Source: a bacterium (GTDB taxonomy: Bacteria > Acidobacteriota > Thermoanaerobaculia > Multivoradales > J023). From it: 64,000 nucleotides of DNA. A model generated the notes under the pieces. That model was not told where the DNA came from, ran no database searches, and saw only the letters and a list, made by a program, of their open reading frames with translations. A program made the translations under genes and the position numbers. The DNA is taken from positions 1 to 64,000 of the forward strand of contig JAAELT010000611.1 of NCBI GenBank assembly GCA_024226315.1. Direction: 5' to 3'. Shown here piece by piece: positions 29,201-36,762 of the stretch (position 1 is its first letter; the number at the start of each line of letters is the position of its first letter).

Positions 29201-29441
29201 AGGGGAAGTCGGCCGCGGTGACGGCGAGCACCGCCAGCAGGAACTTGCTCATGGCGTGCTGGGTCGACGCCACGAAGCTGAGCCCGAGGCCGATCGCCAG
29301 CGCGAAGCCGAGGCGCTGGATCTTCTTGAGGTGAAGCTCGGGGAAGGCCGGGTCGTCGAGATGGCGCACCAGGTAACGGCCCCACCCCGCGATGAAGAGG
29401 GCAGGGAGAAGCGCAAAGAGAACAGAGACCAGCTCCCGCAT
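26202..29441 (-). CDS. Large multi-pass M48 metallopeptidase with propeller-like C terminus
   Basis: A 1079-residue membrane protein. N-terminal multi-pass region; zinc site HEVGH at 230-234 in VFAHEVGHLEH, third ligand region GHEHESDLRAIEL, and SHPSLAQRLRAI, matching HtpX/CAAX-protease-like M48 peptidases. Further membrane spans occupy about 515-680. The last 380 residues form a beta-rich, propeller-like domain (WATNLVLSPSGERLAAGGW and similar strands). Typical M48 members have 290-450 residues, so the tail is unusual. After the M48 core lies a tandem 8-10-residue duplication (GLETRHEA, GETRHEA, GLETRVEA). ATG 29441 follows GGAGG at slightly long spacing. Likely membrane-protein quality control; the role of the tail is unknown. 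Confidence 0.87.
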   Translation of the reverse strand: MRELVSVLFALLPALFIAGWGRYLVRHLDDPAFPELHLKKIQRLGFALAIGLGLSFVASTQHAMSKFLLAVLAVTAADFPYRRKIFQETWSFFAYLTHGIRFWIAYLGVLTLLALLPEIVYHSGQRAMEWGLPVAVAIGVVLLVWNYFNAWTFPRILGSVPFEHSDLEPRFAAVLEKADCRPPKLWRSGPRGGNIVNAFALPSLHRPGVVFSTGLLEALGPRELTAVFAHEVGHLEHYTRWRLVRRQVALTLTVALLLVALFYFGRDSALARTLVWAWPIACLVMFTRAQAGNQGHEHESDLRAIELCGDPQALADGLAKIHLLTAMPRRWGAKDERRMSHPSLAQRLRAISEASGLETRHEAADGETRHEAGGLETRVEAGPLLVRAEGDPTRAVVLAADRLHWLSGLPAEAELDPETAHGLAGDARAIRYQDLADLRLEVGSFGARHLKATDREGRKMKMPLSADDVAAVKAGLERIDRHVLGTAPEAAPEIAETSGLGGQRLEAVLALFAAVAPPFTAPLALAALLVLIRPALVTLAAAGAVGVASAGLGWWWMPESWLVGTTTIKVTLAGQGIFGLLFLWQAVERHRARYPEPRWVAWMTLLTLGGFTALSAVGVALRFALPFPLLQLHRWARQSPGLVLLLIGTAAAFWSLRRWGTRLPALGLAAAAAAVVLLGTAAFRERWGGDPLRTMEPRLLIEDAVVEKVRSVPLDDWATNLVLSPSGERLAAGGWDVSSNLGDVEDGYGYGYGNPNLRFEVETDSGSVEISGDVIEFIDEDRVAVLDAHSEGMKLSSVSLSSVSQSSMAADGISLPLLMEPRLRVAGSRWQVTGTDWGEAGQGIIRLSGVFGEPDFERQSWRPEGGEQAFFSSLQVTSAGRVLAIGANAGMGDWSLLSFLTLLGGAHAVSSEVTTLGPEGQRRLLTTSMNLTCLEPEPDQLDFHCLASEAGSTQLWSIDPEAESVTPVGSLPGEYWQAYPLDDGRLLLSGFDESLALVDPATRRASKIGDQIDTGSPLASEGDGEEVPGGWLAEMIAAQAGAFLDFSTLAVRSGHLAVAVRTGETTRVDVYRLPPRSNR

Positions 29442-29509
29442 GCCCGGTCGCCTCCGGCGTGATTCGAGGTAGGCGTCAGCCTACCACGGCCTGCTCGCGG
29501 CGCCGGTGC

Positions 29510-30874
29510 TCAAAAACCGTAGACCGCCGACAGCGACACCGTGTCCACCTGGTCCGACAGGTCGACCCCGAGATCGACCTGGACCTGGTCGAAGGCCACC
29601 CCCAGGCCCGCGGCGAAGTGCCATTCGTCCTCGCCAGGCGGCAGCAGCGCGCGCGCCTTGTCGCTGCCGCCGACGTAACGGAAGGAGTGGTCGGGATCGA
29701 GCCAGACCCCGGCGCGCAGGGAGAGAATCGGCCTCTTCACCGAAGGCAGTAGCTCGGCGCCCAGGCGCAGCTCGTCGCCGTCCTCGATCATCAGCCCGGC
29801 CACCTCCGGCCTGCCGGTGAAGTCCATGTACTCCACCCGGTCCCACTCGAAGGCGACGGTGAAGCGCTGGCCCGGCGTGCGGTACGAGAGCCCCAGACCG
29901 TAGACGTCGGGGAACCCGGTCGGGGTCGACCAGGAGGCGGTCACGGTGCCCGTTGGGGCGCCCCCGAGCGCCGGTCCGCTGCGGATCTCGTAGTCGAGGT
30001 CGAACACCGGCGCCTCGCGCAGGAACCCACCGAGCTTCCACCCCTCGGCGAAGCTCCACAGGACGCCCACGGTCAGCCCCCAGTCGGTGGCGTCGGATTG
30101 CACGTGGTAGGAGGCGAGCAGGAACTCCGGGGTCATCGGCCAGGGGTCGAAGAAGCCGCTCAGGACTTCCGGTGGACACGGTGGGTCCACCCCACACGGC
30201 GCCGGGGCGAACGCCTCGGTGAGCCCCGACAGCCGGCCGTCGAAGTGGACCACCGCCAGGCCGACGCTCAGGGTGTCGGTCACGCGGTAACCGCCCGCGA
30301 CCGCGTGGCTGACGATCTCGAGGTCGCTGACCTGGCGGTGGTCGAGGTCCCGCCGCACGCCGAAGCCCGGCGCCACTTCGCCGTACAGGCCGTGCAGCTC
30401 GCCGGCGAACTCGAAGCTCGCCAGCTGGTGCTGGTAGACGGCGACCGCCCAGCGTCGTCTCGGGTAGGCGAACGACAGGAACGACAGCCCGTCGAGATCC
30501 GCCGTCGAGCGCTCCAGGCGCACTCCGGCGGTGTCGTCGAGGCCGGTACCGAGGGGCTGTCCGGAGAACCTGCCGCCCGCCACGTACGGCGTCGACAGGC
30601 TCCACGACCGGCCCTCGATCGAAACCTCGGGCTCCACCAGCTGCACCAGCCCGGCGGGATTGGCGAAGGCGGCCGTCGCGTCGTCGGCCAGCGCCGCGAA
30701 GGCGCCGGCGAAGCCCATGCTGCGGGCTCCGGGGTTGGTGAGGTTGTACTCGAACGTCGGCGGCACCTGCTCGGGCCCCTGCGCCGCCGCGCCCTGCGCC
30801 GTGGCCAGCACCGCCACGATCACCGCCCAAGCGATCTTGCCTGCCCCGAATCGATTGCCAGCACGCTCCATCAT
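29510..30874 (-). CDS. FadL/OmpP1-like outer-membrane transporter
   Basis: A 454-residue beta-barrel protein of the FadL/toluene-transport family, which passes hydrophobic compounds through the outer membrane. Signal peptide about 8-32 (WAVIVAVLATAQGAAAQ). The N-terminal hatch signature is typical: GARSMGFAGAFAALADDATA followed by FANPAGL. The C terminus ends in an aromatic strand (VSLSAVYGF), as expected for BamA-assembled barrels. Start is at the double ATG (30874/30871); the longer frame to 30937 has no signal-peptide logic. The gene marks the left border of the accessory island. Confidence 0.85.
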   Translation of the reverse strand: MMERAGNRFGAGKIAWAVIVAVLATAQGAAAQGPEQVPPTFEYNLTNPGARSMGFAGAFAALADDATAAFANPAGLVQLVEPEVSIEGRSWSLSTPYVAGGRFSGQPLGTGLDDTAGVRLERSTADLDGLSFLSFAYPRRRWAVAVYQHQLASFEFAGELHGLYGEVAPGFGVRRDLDHRQVSDLEIVSHAVAGGYRVTDTLSVGLAVVHFDGRLSGLTEAFAPAPCGVDPPCPPEVLSGFFDPWPMTPEFLLASYHVQSDATDWGLTVGVLWSFAEGWKLGGFLREAPVFDLDYEIRSGPALGGAPTGTVTASWSTPTGFPDVYGLGLSYRTPGQRFTVAFEWDRVEYMDFTGRPEVAGLMIEDGDELRLGAELLPSVKRPILSLRAGVWLDPDHSFRYVGGSDKARALLPPGEDEWHFAAGLGVAFDQVQVDLGVDLSDQVDTVSLSAVYGF

Positions 30875-31017
30875 GTCCGCCGTCCCGCGAAGCGGAATGC
30901 GCCGTGAGCATGCTGGAGCGCCGCCGGCCGATTCCACAACGCCCAGGGGGGTAGTCCGCGAACTACCCGCGTGGAGGGTACTATCGTCCTTTCGACGACC
31001 GTTCGAAGGAGATCACG

Positions 31018-31185
31018 GTGAACAAACGACTCGGATGCCGACTCGCCATCGGCTGCGCGCTCTTCCTGGCGGCAGCCTCCAGCATCACGAGCTGCGTCGT
31101 CCTGAGCTTGCGCCAGGAGGCGGCGCAGGAGCGGAGCGAGGATTCTGAGCCACGCGTCCCCGAGGCTCCTCAAACCGAACTGTAG
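31018..31185 (+). CDS. Small lipoprotein-like peptide upstream of RebB-LRR
   Basis: A 55-residue frame starting at GTG 31018 with an excellent ribosome site (GAAGGAG, eight bases upstream). The N terminus is VNKRLGCRLAIGC, then a hydrophobic stretch ending SSITSC, a possible lipobox with Cys26, followed by a charged Glu/Arg-rich tail of about 29 residues. It ends 68 bases before the RebB-LRR gene on the same strand and could share its transcript. I do not recognise a family. The ribosome site and signal-like N terminus support it being real. Confidence 0.55.
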   Translation: MNKRLGCRLAIGCALFLAAASSITSCVVLSLRQEAAQERSEDSEPRVPEAPQTEL

Positions 31186-31253
31186 CTCTGCACTCCAGCT
31201 CTGGAACAGCTTGCCGCCCTCCCTCCATCTCTATATTCGAAAGGAGACCTCCG

Positions 31254-31739
31254 ATGGCTTTCCCGACCGCCGTCAACAGTCAGATCACCGACGCTGTGAC
31301 CCAGGTGAACGTGAAGGTCCTCGGCGACTCGCCGGCCGTGCCCATGGGCAACCTCTACCAGGCCACCGCCCAGGCCCTGTCCAACGCCGCCCACAACGCC
31401 ACCTCCGCCCAGAGCCACGCCTACATCACCGCCCAGGCATCCACGACACAGGGAGTCACCACGCTTCTCAACCTGGACACGGCCTCGACCGGCCAGGCGG
31501 CCGCCGCCATGCTCATGGGCCCGGGAGTCACCGACGAGCATCTCGAAGCGGTCGCCACCGACCCCAACGTGATCGCCCTCCACCTCGGCGGCTTCCGCCT
31601 GAGCGACGCCGGCGTCGATCACCTGACGACGATGCGTCCCCGGCTGCAGTATCTCCATCTCGGGGACACCGAGATCAGCGAGGGGCAGGAGAAGCGGTTG
31701 AGGTCGTGCTTGCCGGAGACCGAGATTCAGAAGGTCTGA
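31254..31739 (+). CDS. RebB-family R-body protein fused to leucine-rich repeats
   Basis: A 161-residue protein. Residues 1-80 match the RebB/killing-trait family: VNSQITDAVTQVNVKVLG, then MGNLYQATAQALSNAAHNAT, then TAQASTTQGVTTLLNLDTA. Reb proteins polymerise into R-bodies, coiled protein ribbons that unroll and can rupture membranes. Residues about 90-158 are different: VIALHLGGFRLSDAGVDHL and LQYLHLGDTEIS form about two to three leucine-rich-repeat turns of the bacterial RNI-like type. Normal RebB proteins are about 70-110 residues without LRRs. The ribosome site AAAGGAG is strong. It is preceded by a small lipoprotein gene and converges with an AraC/TPR regulator 12 bases away. No second reb gene is visible, which is unusual for assembly loci. 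Confidence 0.85.
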   Translation: MAFPTAVNSQITDAVTQVNVKVLGDSPAVPMGNLYQATAQALSNAAHNATSAQSHAYITAQASTTQGVTTLLNLDTASTGQAAAAMLMGPGVTDEHLEAVATDPNVIALHLGGFRLSDAGVDHLTTMRPRLQYLHLGDTEISEGQEKRLRSCLPETEIQKV

Positions 31740-31751
31740 GCGGCTGGGGCC

Positions 31752-33236
31752 CTAAACCGTGCCCGCTTCTGAATAGAGGTTCGCCCGATCCTGTTTCACA
31801 ACTGCGGCATAGCCGGTTTCACCAAGTCGAAGAAAGCCCTCATGAGCTGAAGCGAGCGCCTTCTCAGCCACAGCCGTCTTGCCGACGCCCATATTGATTC
31901 GGCCCTCGAGCCACTTGAGGTGAAACCGAATCAGCGGTTCATCATATGTGGAAGCGATCTCCATCGCTGCCGGAAGCAGCCGCGAGGCGCGCTCATACTG
32001 CTCAGCTGTCACATGGGCCGCCGCGAGGTTATGGCCGATACTAAGCCGTAGGCGTTTCTCGTGCGGTGCCACCAACTCTGAGGCGCGAGTCAGGTCAGCA
32101 ATCGACGGCTCGAGCTTCCCCTCGGCAGCTGAGATGATCGCCCGAAGGATCAGGCTCTCTGCCAGGATCCGACGGTTCTCACCGGTATCAAGGAAACCAA
32201 CGGCCTGGTCGGCGAGGTCCAAGGCTTCTTCGAACCGGCGCTGAATGTTCCGGAATGCTGCTTTGAGATGGCAAATCTCTCCCTCGAGAGCCCGGTCACA
32301 GGATGCCTTCAGTAGCTCTTTGGCCGACCGTTCGAAAGCTTCCTCGGCACTCGGAAAGTCAAGAGCCAGCCTGTGGGCGTTTCCAACGCAGGCCCAGCCC
32401 AGAGCCCGCAAGCCAGGAAGCTCAGCCCCCAATTCCTCCGCGCTCCCCACCAGGCTCGTCAACGCCAACTCGGCGATACGTACACCGAGTTGCCGATCTC
32501 GCCGCCCCTCCTCCCGGCTCTTCTCCCGCAGCACGTCGAACAACGCCGAGCTGCTGAAAGCGACCTGCTCGCGCACAACGAGCTCCTGCTGATCGCGAGG
32601 CAGATCCCGGATCTGGAGCCAGATCTTCTCGGCCTCAGACCGCTCATGAACCCGGCCGTCGATCTTCAGCTTCACGGGCGTTTGGCTATTCGGCTCCTCG
32701 CCCAGATAGATCTCGCCTAACGCCCTGGCCAGAGCCGCGCCCTGCTCGGGAGCGAGCCGGCCAGGGAGCGCGCGTCGCCACAGATTGACGCTGTTGAAGC
32801 TGTGCGCAGACAGTGGCTCGCCAGCGGCTGCTTCCGCGTTCTCGGCGCGGTACGCCGAAGGTGAGCAGCCGAAGCTCTTGCCGAAGTTCCGACCCAGCAC
32901 CTGCTCGGAGCCGAAACCCGCCAGCTCGGCCACCATCCACACCTCGAGCGTCGTCGTCCGCAACAGCTGCGCCGCTACTTCGAGCCGATGCTCCCTGAAG
33001 TAGTCGGACGGCCGCAGACGGACCGTCTTTTTGAATAGGCTGATCACGGTGTGGCCGCGCACGCCGCACGCCTCCTTCATCGACTCCACAGTGAGATCGG
33101 GATCGAAGAGGTTCTCCTCGATGTAGGCGAGAAGCGGCTTCACCTGCGCCGGCGCTTCGGCTCGGTCGCGGCGGATGGTGGCCAGCGTCTCTTTGGCTGC
33201 TCGATCGCGTAGAGTCTCTCTCCGACTCAGGAACAT
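31752..33236 (-). CDS. AraC-type HTH regulator with TPR-like C-terminal region
   Basis: A 494-residue protein with an N-terminal AraC/XylS helix-turn-helix (about 30-135): LLAYIEENLFDPDLTVESM, then the second HTH with WMVAELAGFGSEQVLGRNF and FGCSPSAYR. The remaining 350 residues are helical TPR-like repeats (for example LALDFPSAEEAFERSAKELL and FEEALDLADQAVGFLDTGE). The HTH at the N terminus followed by a TPR solenoid is the reverse of classic AraC layout. ATG 33236 has GGAGG at ideal spacing; ATG 33263 does not. It converges on the RebB-LRR gene and is a candidate regulator of it. Confidence 0.82.
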   Translation of the reverse strand: MFLSRRETLRDRAAKETLATIRRDRAEAPAQVKPLLAYIEENLFDPDLTVESMKEACGVRGHTVISLFKKTVRLRPSDYFREHRLEVAAQLLRTTTLEVWMVAELAGFGSEQVLGRNFGKSFGCSPSAYRAENAEAAAGEPLSAHSFNSVNLWRRALPGRLAPEQGAALARALGEIYLGEEPNSQTPVKLKIDGRVHERSEAEKIWLQIRDLPRDQQELVVREQVAFSSSALFDVLREKSREEGRRDRQLGVRIAELALTSLVGSAEELGAELPGLRALGWACVGNAHRLALDFPSAEEAFERSAKELLKASCDRALEGEICHLKAAFRNIQRRFEEALDLADQAVGFLDTGENRRILAESLILRAIISAAEGKLEPSIADLTRASELVAPHEKRLRLSIGHNLAAAHVTAEQYERASRLLPAAMEIASTYDEPLIRFHLKWLEGRINMGVGKTAVAEKALASAHEGFLRLGETGYAAVVKQDRANLYSEAGTV

Positions 33237-33937
33237 CGGCCCCTCCGGTAATTGCTGGCGCATTTATAGCAGAATCTCTTGTTTCGCCCAAAGCTCTCGC
33301 GAGGCCGTTACGGCCCGCGCCAGCCGCTGGGGAGCTGGCGCTCATCGTCGGCCGAGAACGACGACCCCCGGCCAAGCCCTGCCTCGAAGCGAATGCCCCT
33401 GACACGAAGGGCTGTCGACTCTGAGGACCACGGCGACTCTCCGTGGCACTGGCGCCACATCCGCCCGGATCCGGCACTGGCGGCTCTGGTCTACGAGAAC
33501 CACGGTGGATCGGGCAGTTCCCGGGCGGCGTTGCCGTGGCACCGCTCGACCCGCTGGTCACTGAGAAGGCACTCTACGGCGAACCTCGGTAGTTCGGAGG
33601 AGTTCCGACGCCAAGGAGTCGCTGGGAACGGCATTGAGATCAGGGGCGCCCATTGGCCAGCTATCGCCTTCACGAAGGCATCGTACGTCAGCCGCCACCC
33701 GGCGGTCAAGAGGGCTGCAGCGTCCCCTGCATCTCATGGTTCTGCGGTCTTTCCCATGCAATCGATCTCACAAATAGAGTTCTCGGAGAGAGTTCTCCTA
33801 AAACAGACTCACCACAGTCCGAATATTGGTTCCTTTCACGTCGTTGCCTAGCGAACTTAGTTGTGTCTGGCACCATCACCTGCTGCACCACCATCTGCTG
33901 TGTCTGGCACCACCATCTGGGAGATCGCCTCGGGTCG
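33237..33937. other. Gene-free region upstream of the AraC/TPR regulator and downstream of zwf
   Basis: About 700 bases with no frame I can support. The part next to 33237 must hold the regulator promoter. The G+C content falls from left to right, towards the low-GC zwf gene. Open frames on both strands (for example around 33491-33709) show no family signal and no ribosome site. The right end contains the GTGTCTGGCACC repeat. Confidence 0.5.
33860..33920. repeat. Short direct repeats GTGTCTGGCACCA
   Basis: GTGTCTGGCACCAtCAcCTG at 33862 recurs as GTGTCTGGCACCAcCAtCTG at 33899, 37 bases apart, with a partial copy (GCACCACCATCTGC) between them. Similar GGTGCCAGACAC motifs occur as REP-like repeats in other bacterial genomes (recollection, not a search). 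No RAYT transposase is in the window. Confidence 0.6.
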
Positions 33938-35371
33938 CTAACTCAGAGTCGGGTTGTGCCAGTTGCGCTCGTCGCCAAGGAGCTCGTCGGCTTCTCGTGG
34001 GCCCCAGGTACCTGAATAATAGGAAGTCGGTTTCTCGTCCTTCCATCGGCTCCGAAAATAGTCGACAATCCGCCAGGAGTAGAGGATCTCCCCCCAGCTC
34101 GGAAACAGCGTCTGGTCGCCGTTGACTATGTCGACGAGCAGTCGCTCGTACTCCTTCAGTACGGGTCTTCCATAGAATTGGCCACTGTAACGAAAATCCA
34201 TCCGAACAGGCTCGATACGCATTCCCTGGCCTGGTACCTTGCAGCCCACATCGACGCTGAAACCCTCGTCCGGCTGAATACGGAGGGTCAGTACATTCTT
34301 CGGAAGTTGTTGCTCGCCGAACAAGGTATCGTCTCTCGCTTCTTTGAAGGCGATCATGATCTCCGAGAAGCGGTGATGCATACGCTTGCCGGTCCGCAGA
34401 TAAAACGGGACGCCTGACAGCCCTCCTCCGCCACCGACTCCAAGCTCCAGCGCGACAAAAGTTTCGGTTTCGCTACTGCCCTCGTAGCCGGTTTCGTACT
34501 GCCCGTTGACGACCCCTCTTTTGTATTGGCCCCGGACATAGTTCGGCGGCTTCTTCTCTCCTACTCTCTTCTGGATATGTAGCCATGCACGTCTCAGCGC
34601 TTCTAACTTCCGCGCTTGTATGTCGCTGGCATCATTCGAAACGGGAGGACCCATGGCGACCAGACAGAAGAGCTGCAGAAGATGATTCTGTATCATGTCC
34701 CGCATGGCGCCAGTACCATCGTAGTAAGGGATCCTATGCCTGGGCACGCCATCGGCCTCCGAGACGGTGATCTGGATATGGTCGAAGTTACTGCCCCTCC
34801 AGTCTCGCACCAGAATTGTGTTAGCGAACCTGAACGCCAATATATTTTGCACCGTCTCCTTCCCGAGATAGTGATCAATACGGAAAATGTGCTCCTCTTT
34901 CAATCCGCAAGAAACAAGCCTGGCCTGGAGCTCCTTCGCGGTCTTTTTGTCTGAGCCAAAAGGCTTCTCCAAGACCAGACGGGTCCACGGCTCTTTGGTG
35001 CCGCTTTCGTGAATTAGATTCTTCTCCCTTAACTCCTTGATAATGGACGAATAGGAGATCGGGGGTACGGCAAGATAAATAATGCGATTGGCCTTCCCTT
35101 TCTTGGCCAACGACTTGCTCGCCCGTTCCATAAAGACCCATTCCATTTCGCGTGCCGAGGCATGGACGCTGCCCTCGGCAGCAGCGCGGGCGATTTCCTT
35201 CATCCGTGTCTCGAACTCGCCCTGCGTACGCTCAGGGTTTATCCCCACCAGCCGGGTCTTTGCAGGAAGATCACCTCTGTCAAGAAGTTTCATGAGCGCT
35301 GGGCCAAGTTTCTTCTCCATCAGATTGCCCATGGCTCCAAAAACCAGTATATCGAGTTCTCTGTTGCTCAT
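33938..35371 (-). CDS. zwf: Glucose-6-phosphate 1-dehydrogenase, divergent and low-GC
   Basis: A 477-residue enzyme that oxidises glucose 6-phosphate to 6-phosphogluconolactone, making NAD(P)H for the pentose phosphate or Entner-Doudoroff route. Active-site signature RIDHYLGKETVQN at 164-176 and the catalytic NHLLQ are intact, as is EKPFG. The nucleotide loop is unusual: FGAMGNLMEKKLGPAL in place of the common GxSGDLxxRKL, so cofactor use may differ. The base composition is clearly lower in G+C than that of neighbours, and codons end in A/T far more often. This points to horizontal acquisition. It follows the membrane-protein gene by 42 bases. No pgl, gnd or edd neighbour is present. Confidence 0.9.
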   Translation of the reverse strand: MSNRELDILVFGAMGNLMEKKLGPALMKLLDRGDLPAKTRLVGINPERTQGEFETRMKEIARAAAEGSVHASAREMEWVFMERASKSLAKKGKANRIIYLAVPPISYSSIIKELREKNLIHESGTKEPWTRLVLEKPFGSDKKTAKELQARLVSCGLKEEHIFRIDHYLGKETVQNILAFRFANTILVRDWRGSNFDHIQITVSEADGVPRHRIPYYDGTGAMRDMIQNHLLQLFCLVAMGPPVSNDASDIQARKLEALRRAWLHIQKRVGEKKPPNYVRGQYKRGVVNGQYETGYEGSSETETFVALELGVGGGGGLSGVPFYLRTGKRMHHRFSEIMIAFKEARDDTLFGEQQLPKNVLTLRIQPDEGFSVDVGCKVPGQGMRIEPVRMDFRYSGQFYGRPVLKEYERLLVDIVNGDQTLFPSWGEILYSWRIVDYFRSRWKDEKPTSYYSGTWGPREADELLGDERNWHNPTLS

Positions 35372-35413
35372 ATCACACCTCTGCCTCTGCCAGCGGACCC
35401 TGGAGACCGTTTT

Positions 35414-36055
35414 CTACTGAAGTGCACTGATTCCTGCGACGGTTAGTGATCCACCAAGCCCTGTAGAAGCACCTATCCCTACGTCGGTTAGCATGCCTAC
35501 AGCTGCCAAGTTTGCGGCGATAAGACCCAAGCCACCAAAACCGGTTAGCAAGACGTAACGCCATCTACCTTGGCTTAGCTTCTCCCGCAAAGCTCGACTT
35601 CTAGAGCACGTATGACCTGCAAGTATGCCGATCGCAGCCTCTACCTGCTTTGCGCCACGGCCGGCCTCAAGCAGCCGATCTATTCTCTTCTCAATACTGG
35701 TCACGATCCAATTCGCCAATGACTCGTCCATTCGAGCGATCGTCAGAAGCTCTTGCTCTCGTCGCAGGAAGGACCTAAAGTGGCCTATCTCTTGTGAAAC
35801 GGCGCCAACAGCACCGCCTCTGGTGCCTGGAATCGCGCCTTCTGCAGCAGCGTCGCCACTTCGAACCGCACGCTCATATTTTCGAAAAAACTCCTTGCCC
35901 TCTGGTCCGTCGAATCTCTCAAGAAAATCACATGATCGGCGAAGCGCCAACATATGATTGTGCTGCCTCAGCCTGGTAGACTGGGACCAGTCCGCCTCAA
36001 CGAGAAGTTCCGCTATTCGGTTAGTTATTAAACATATCTCTTCAGCTGCTATCAC
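35414..36055 (-). CDS. Hypothetical protein with C-terminal hydrophobic region, low-GC
   Basis: A 213-residue protein. The N-terminal 165 residues are soluble, helical and charged (IAELLVEADWS, CDFLERFDGPEGKEFF, VTSIEKRIDRLLEAGRG). The last 45 residues are glycine-rich and hydrophobic (YVLLTGFGGLGLIAANLAAVGM and a following glycine-rich stretch), enough for one or two membrane segments. I recognise no family. The start GTG 36055 has a strong AAGGAG. It is upstream of zwf on the same strand with the same low-GC composition, so both probably arrived together. Confidence 0.65.
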   Translation of the reverse strand: MIAAEEICLITNRIAELLVEADWSQSTRLRQHNHMLALRRSCDFLERFDGPEGKEFFRKYERAVRSGDAAAEGAIPGTRGGAVGAVSQEIGHFRSFLRREQELLTIARMDESLANWIVTSIEKRIDRLLEAGRGAKQVEAAIGILAGHTCSRSRALREKLSQGRWRYVLLTGFGGLGLIAANLAAVGMLTDVGIGASTGLGGSLTVAGISALQ

Positions 36056-36156
36056 CTGCTTCTCCTTCCGGATACTAGGAACCCTCTACCCTTATGAGGG
36101 GCCAACAAGACATCGGTTTGCAAAGGGTCTTAACGGTCTTCTCAGACGCAGAACAT

Positions 36157-36585
36157 TTATCTGACCGGCACGCGGTTCCTAAATGTAGCCACCGGTGTCC
36201 ATATGTAGCCACCCCCACCAACGACCCGATCCAGTAAGTCCAGACGCTCCGCCACGTCCCGCCGCAAGATCCAGACCTGCCTGTCCGGGTCCCACCAGCC
36301 TCCCGCGGACTTGACCCGGGCCTGCAGGTCCCTCTCCCGCCAGCCGATCCGCAGAGCCACCCTCGGTCTCCCAGCACCTCCGGCCCGGCCGCCCGGCTTC
36401 CTTGATCCTCGGCATTCTGATTCGTGCCTCAAAGAGCGCCGTTGGATGACCAGCTCCACGGTCTTCAGACTCTCGCGGGTGTCTTCGTCGTAGCGGTACC
36501 GGACACATAGGAGAGTCGCTCCATACCGGGCCAGCAGGTTCTTGGTACCTTTCTGCCCCGGCTTCACAGTCTTCACGATGCGCAA
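36157..36585 (-). CDS. Hypothetical protein often seen near mobile elements
   Basis: A 142-residue basic protein starting VKTVKPGQKGTKNLLARYG-like after a TTG at 36585. The C-terminal half VALRIGWRERDLQARVK, then WWDPDRQVWILRRDVAERL, recalls a small conserved hypothetical that I associate, from memory only, with recombinases and transposons in environmental genomes. The middle (about 50-75) is low-complexity and may contain a compensated frameshift. Start codon and ribosome site are weak. It could be a decaying gene. Confidence 0.5.
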   Translation of the reverse strand: MRIVKTVKPGQKGTKNLLARYGATLLCVRYRYDEDTRESLKTVELVIQRRSLRHESECRGSRKPGGRAGGAGRPRVALRIGWRERDLQARVKSAGGWWDPDRQVWILRRDVAERLDLLDRVVGGGGYIWTPVATFRNRVPVR

Positions 36586-36762
36586 ACATTACCCCCGAAG
36601 TGTAGCAGGCCGTTGCAGAGTCGCTTGGTAGACGAGCTTCCGCCGTTGGCTGCGGTTCGGGTGCCATGCACCCCGGCAGCGGTGATCGACGCTGAGCCGC
36701 CCTTGACAGCTGCATCGGCATTGGAGGTGCGCCTCGCCCACCGTAACAAAGGCCCTTTCGGC

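Noticed and set aside
33279..33851. 190-codon plus-strand frame upstream of the regulator
   Set aside because: Low-complexity composition, no family motif, no good ribosome site, and a competing minus-strand frame of equal quality.
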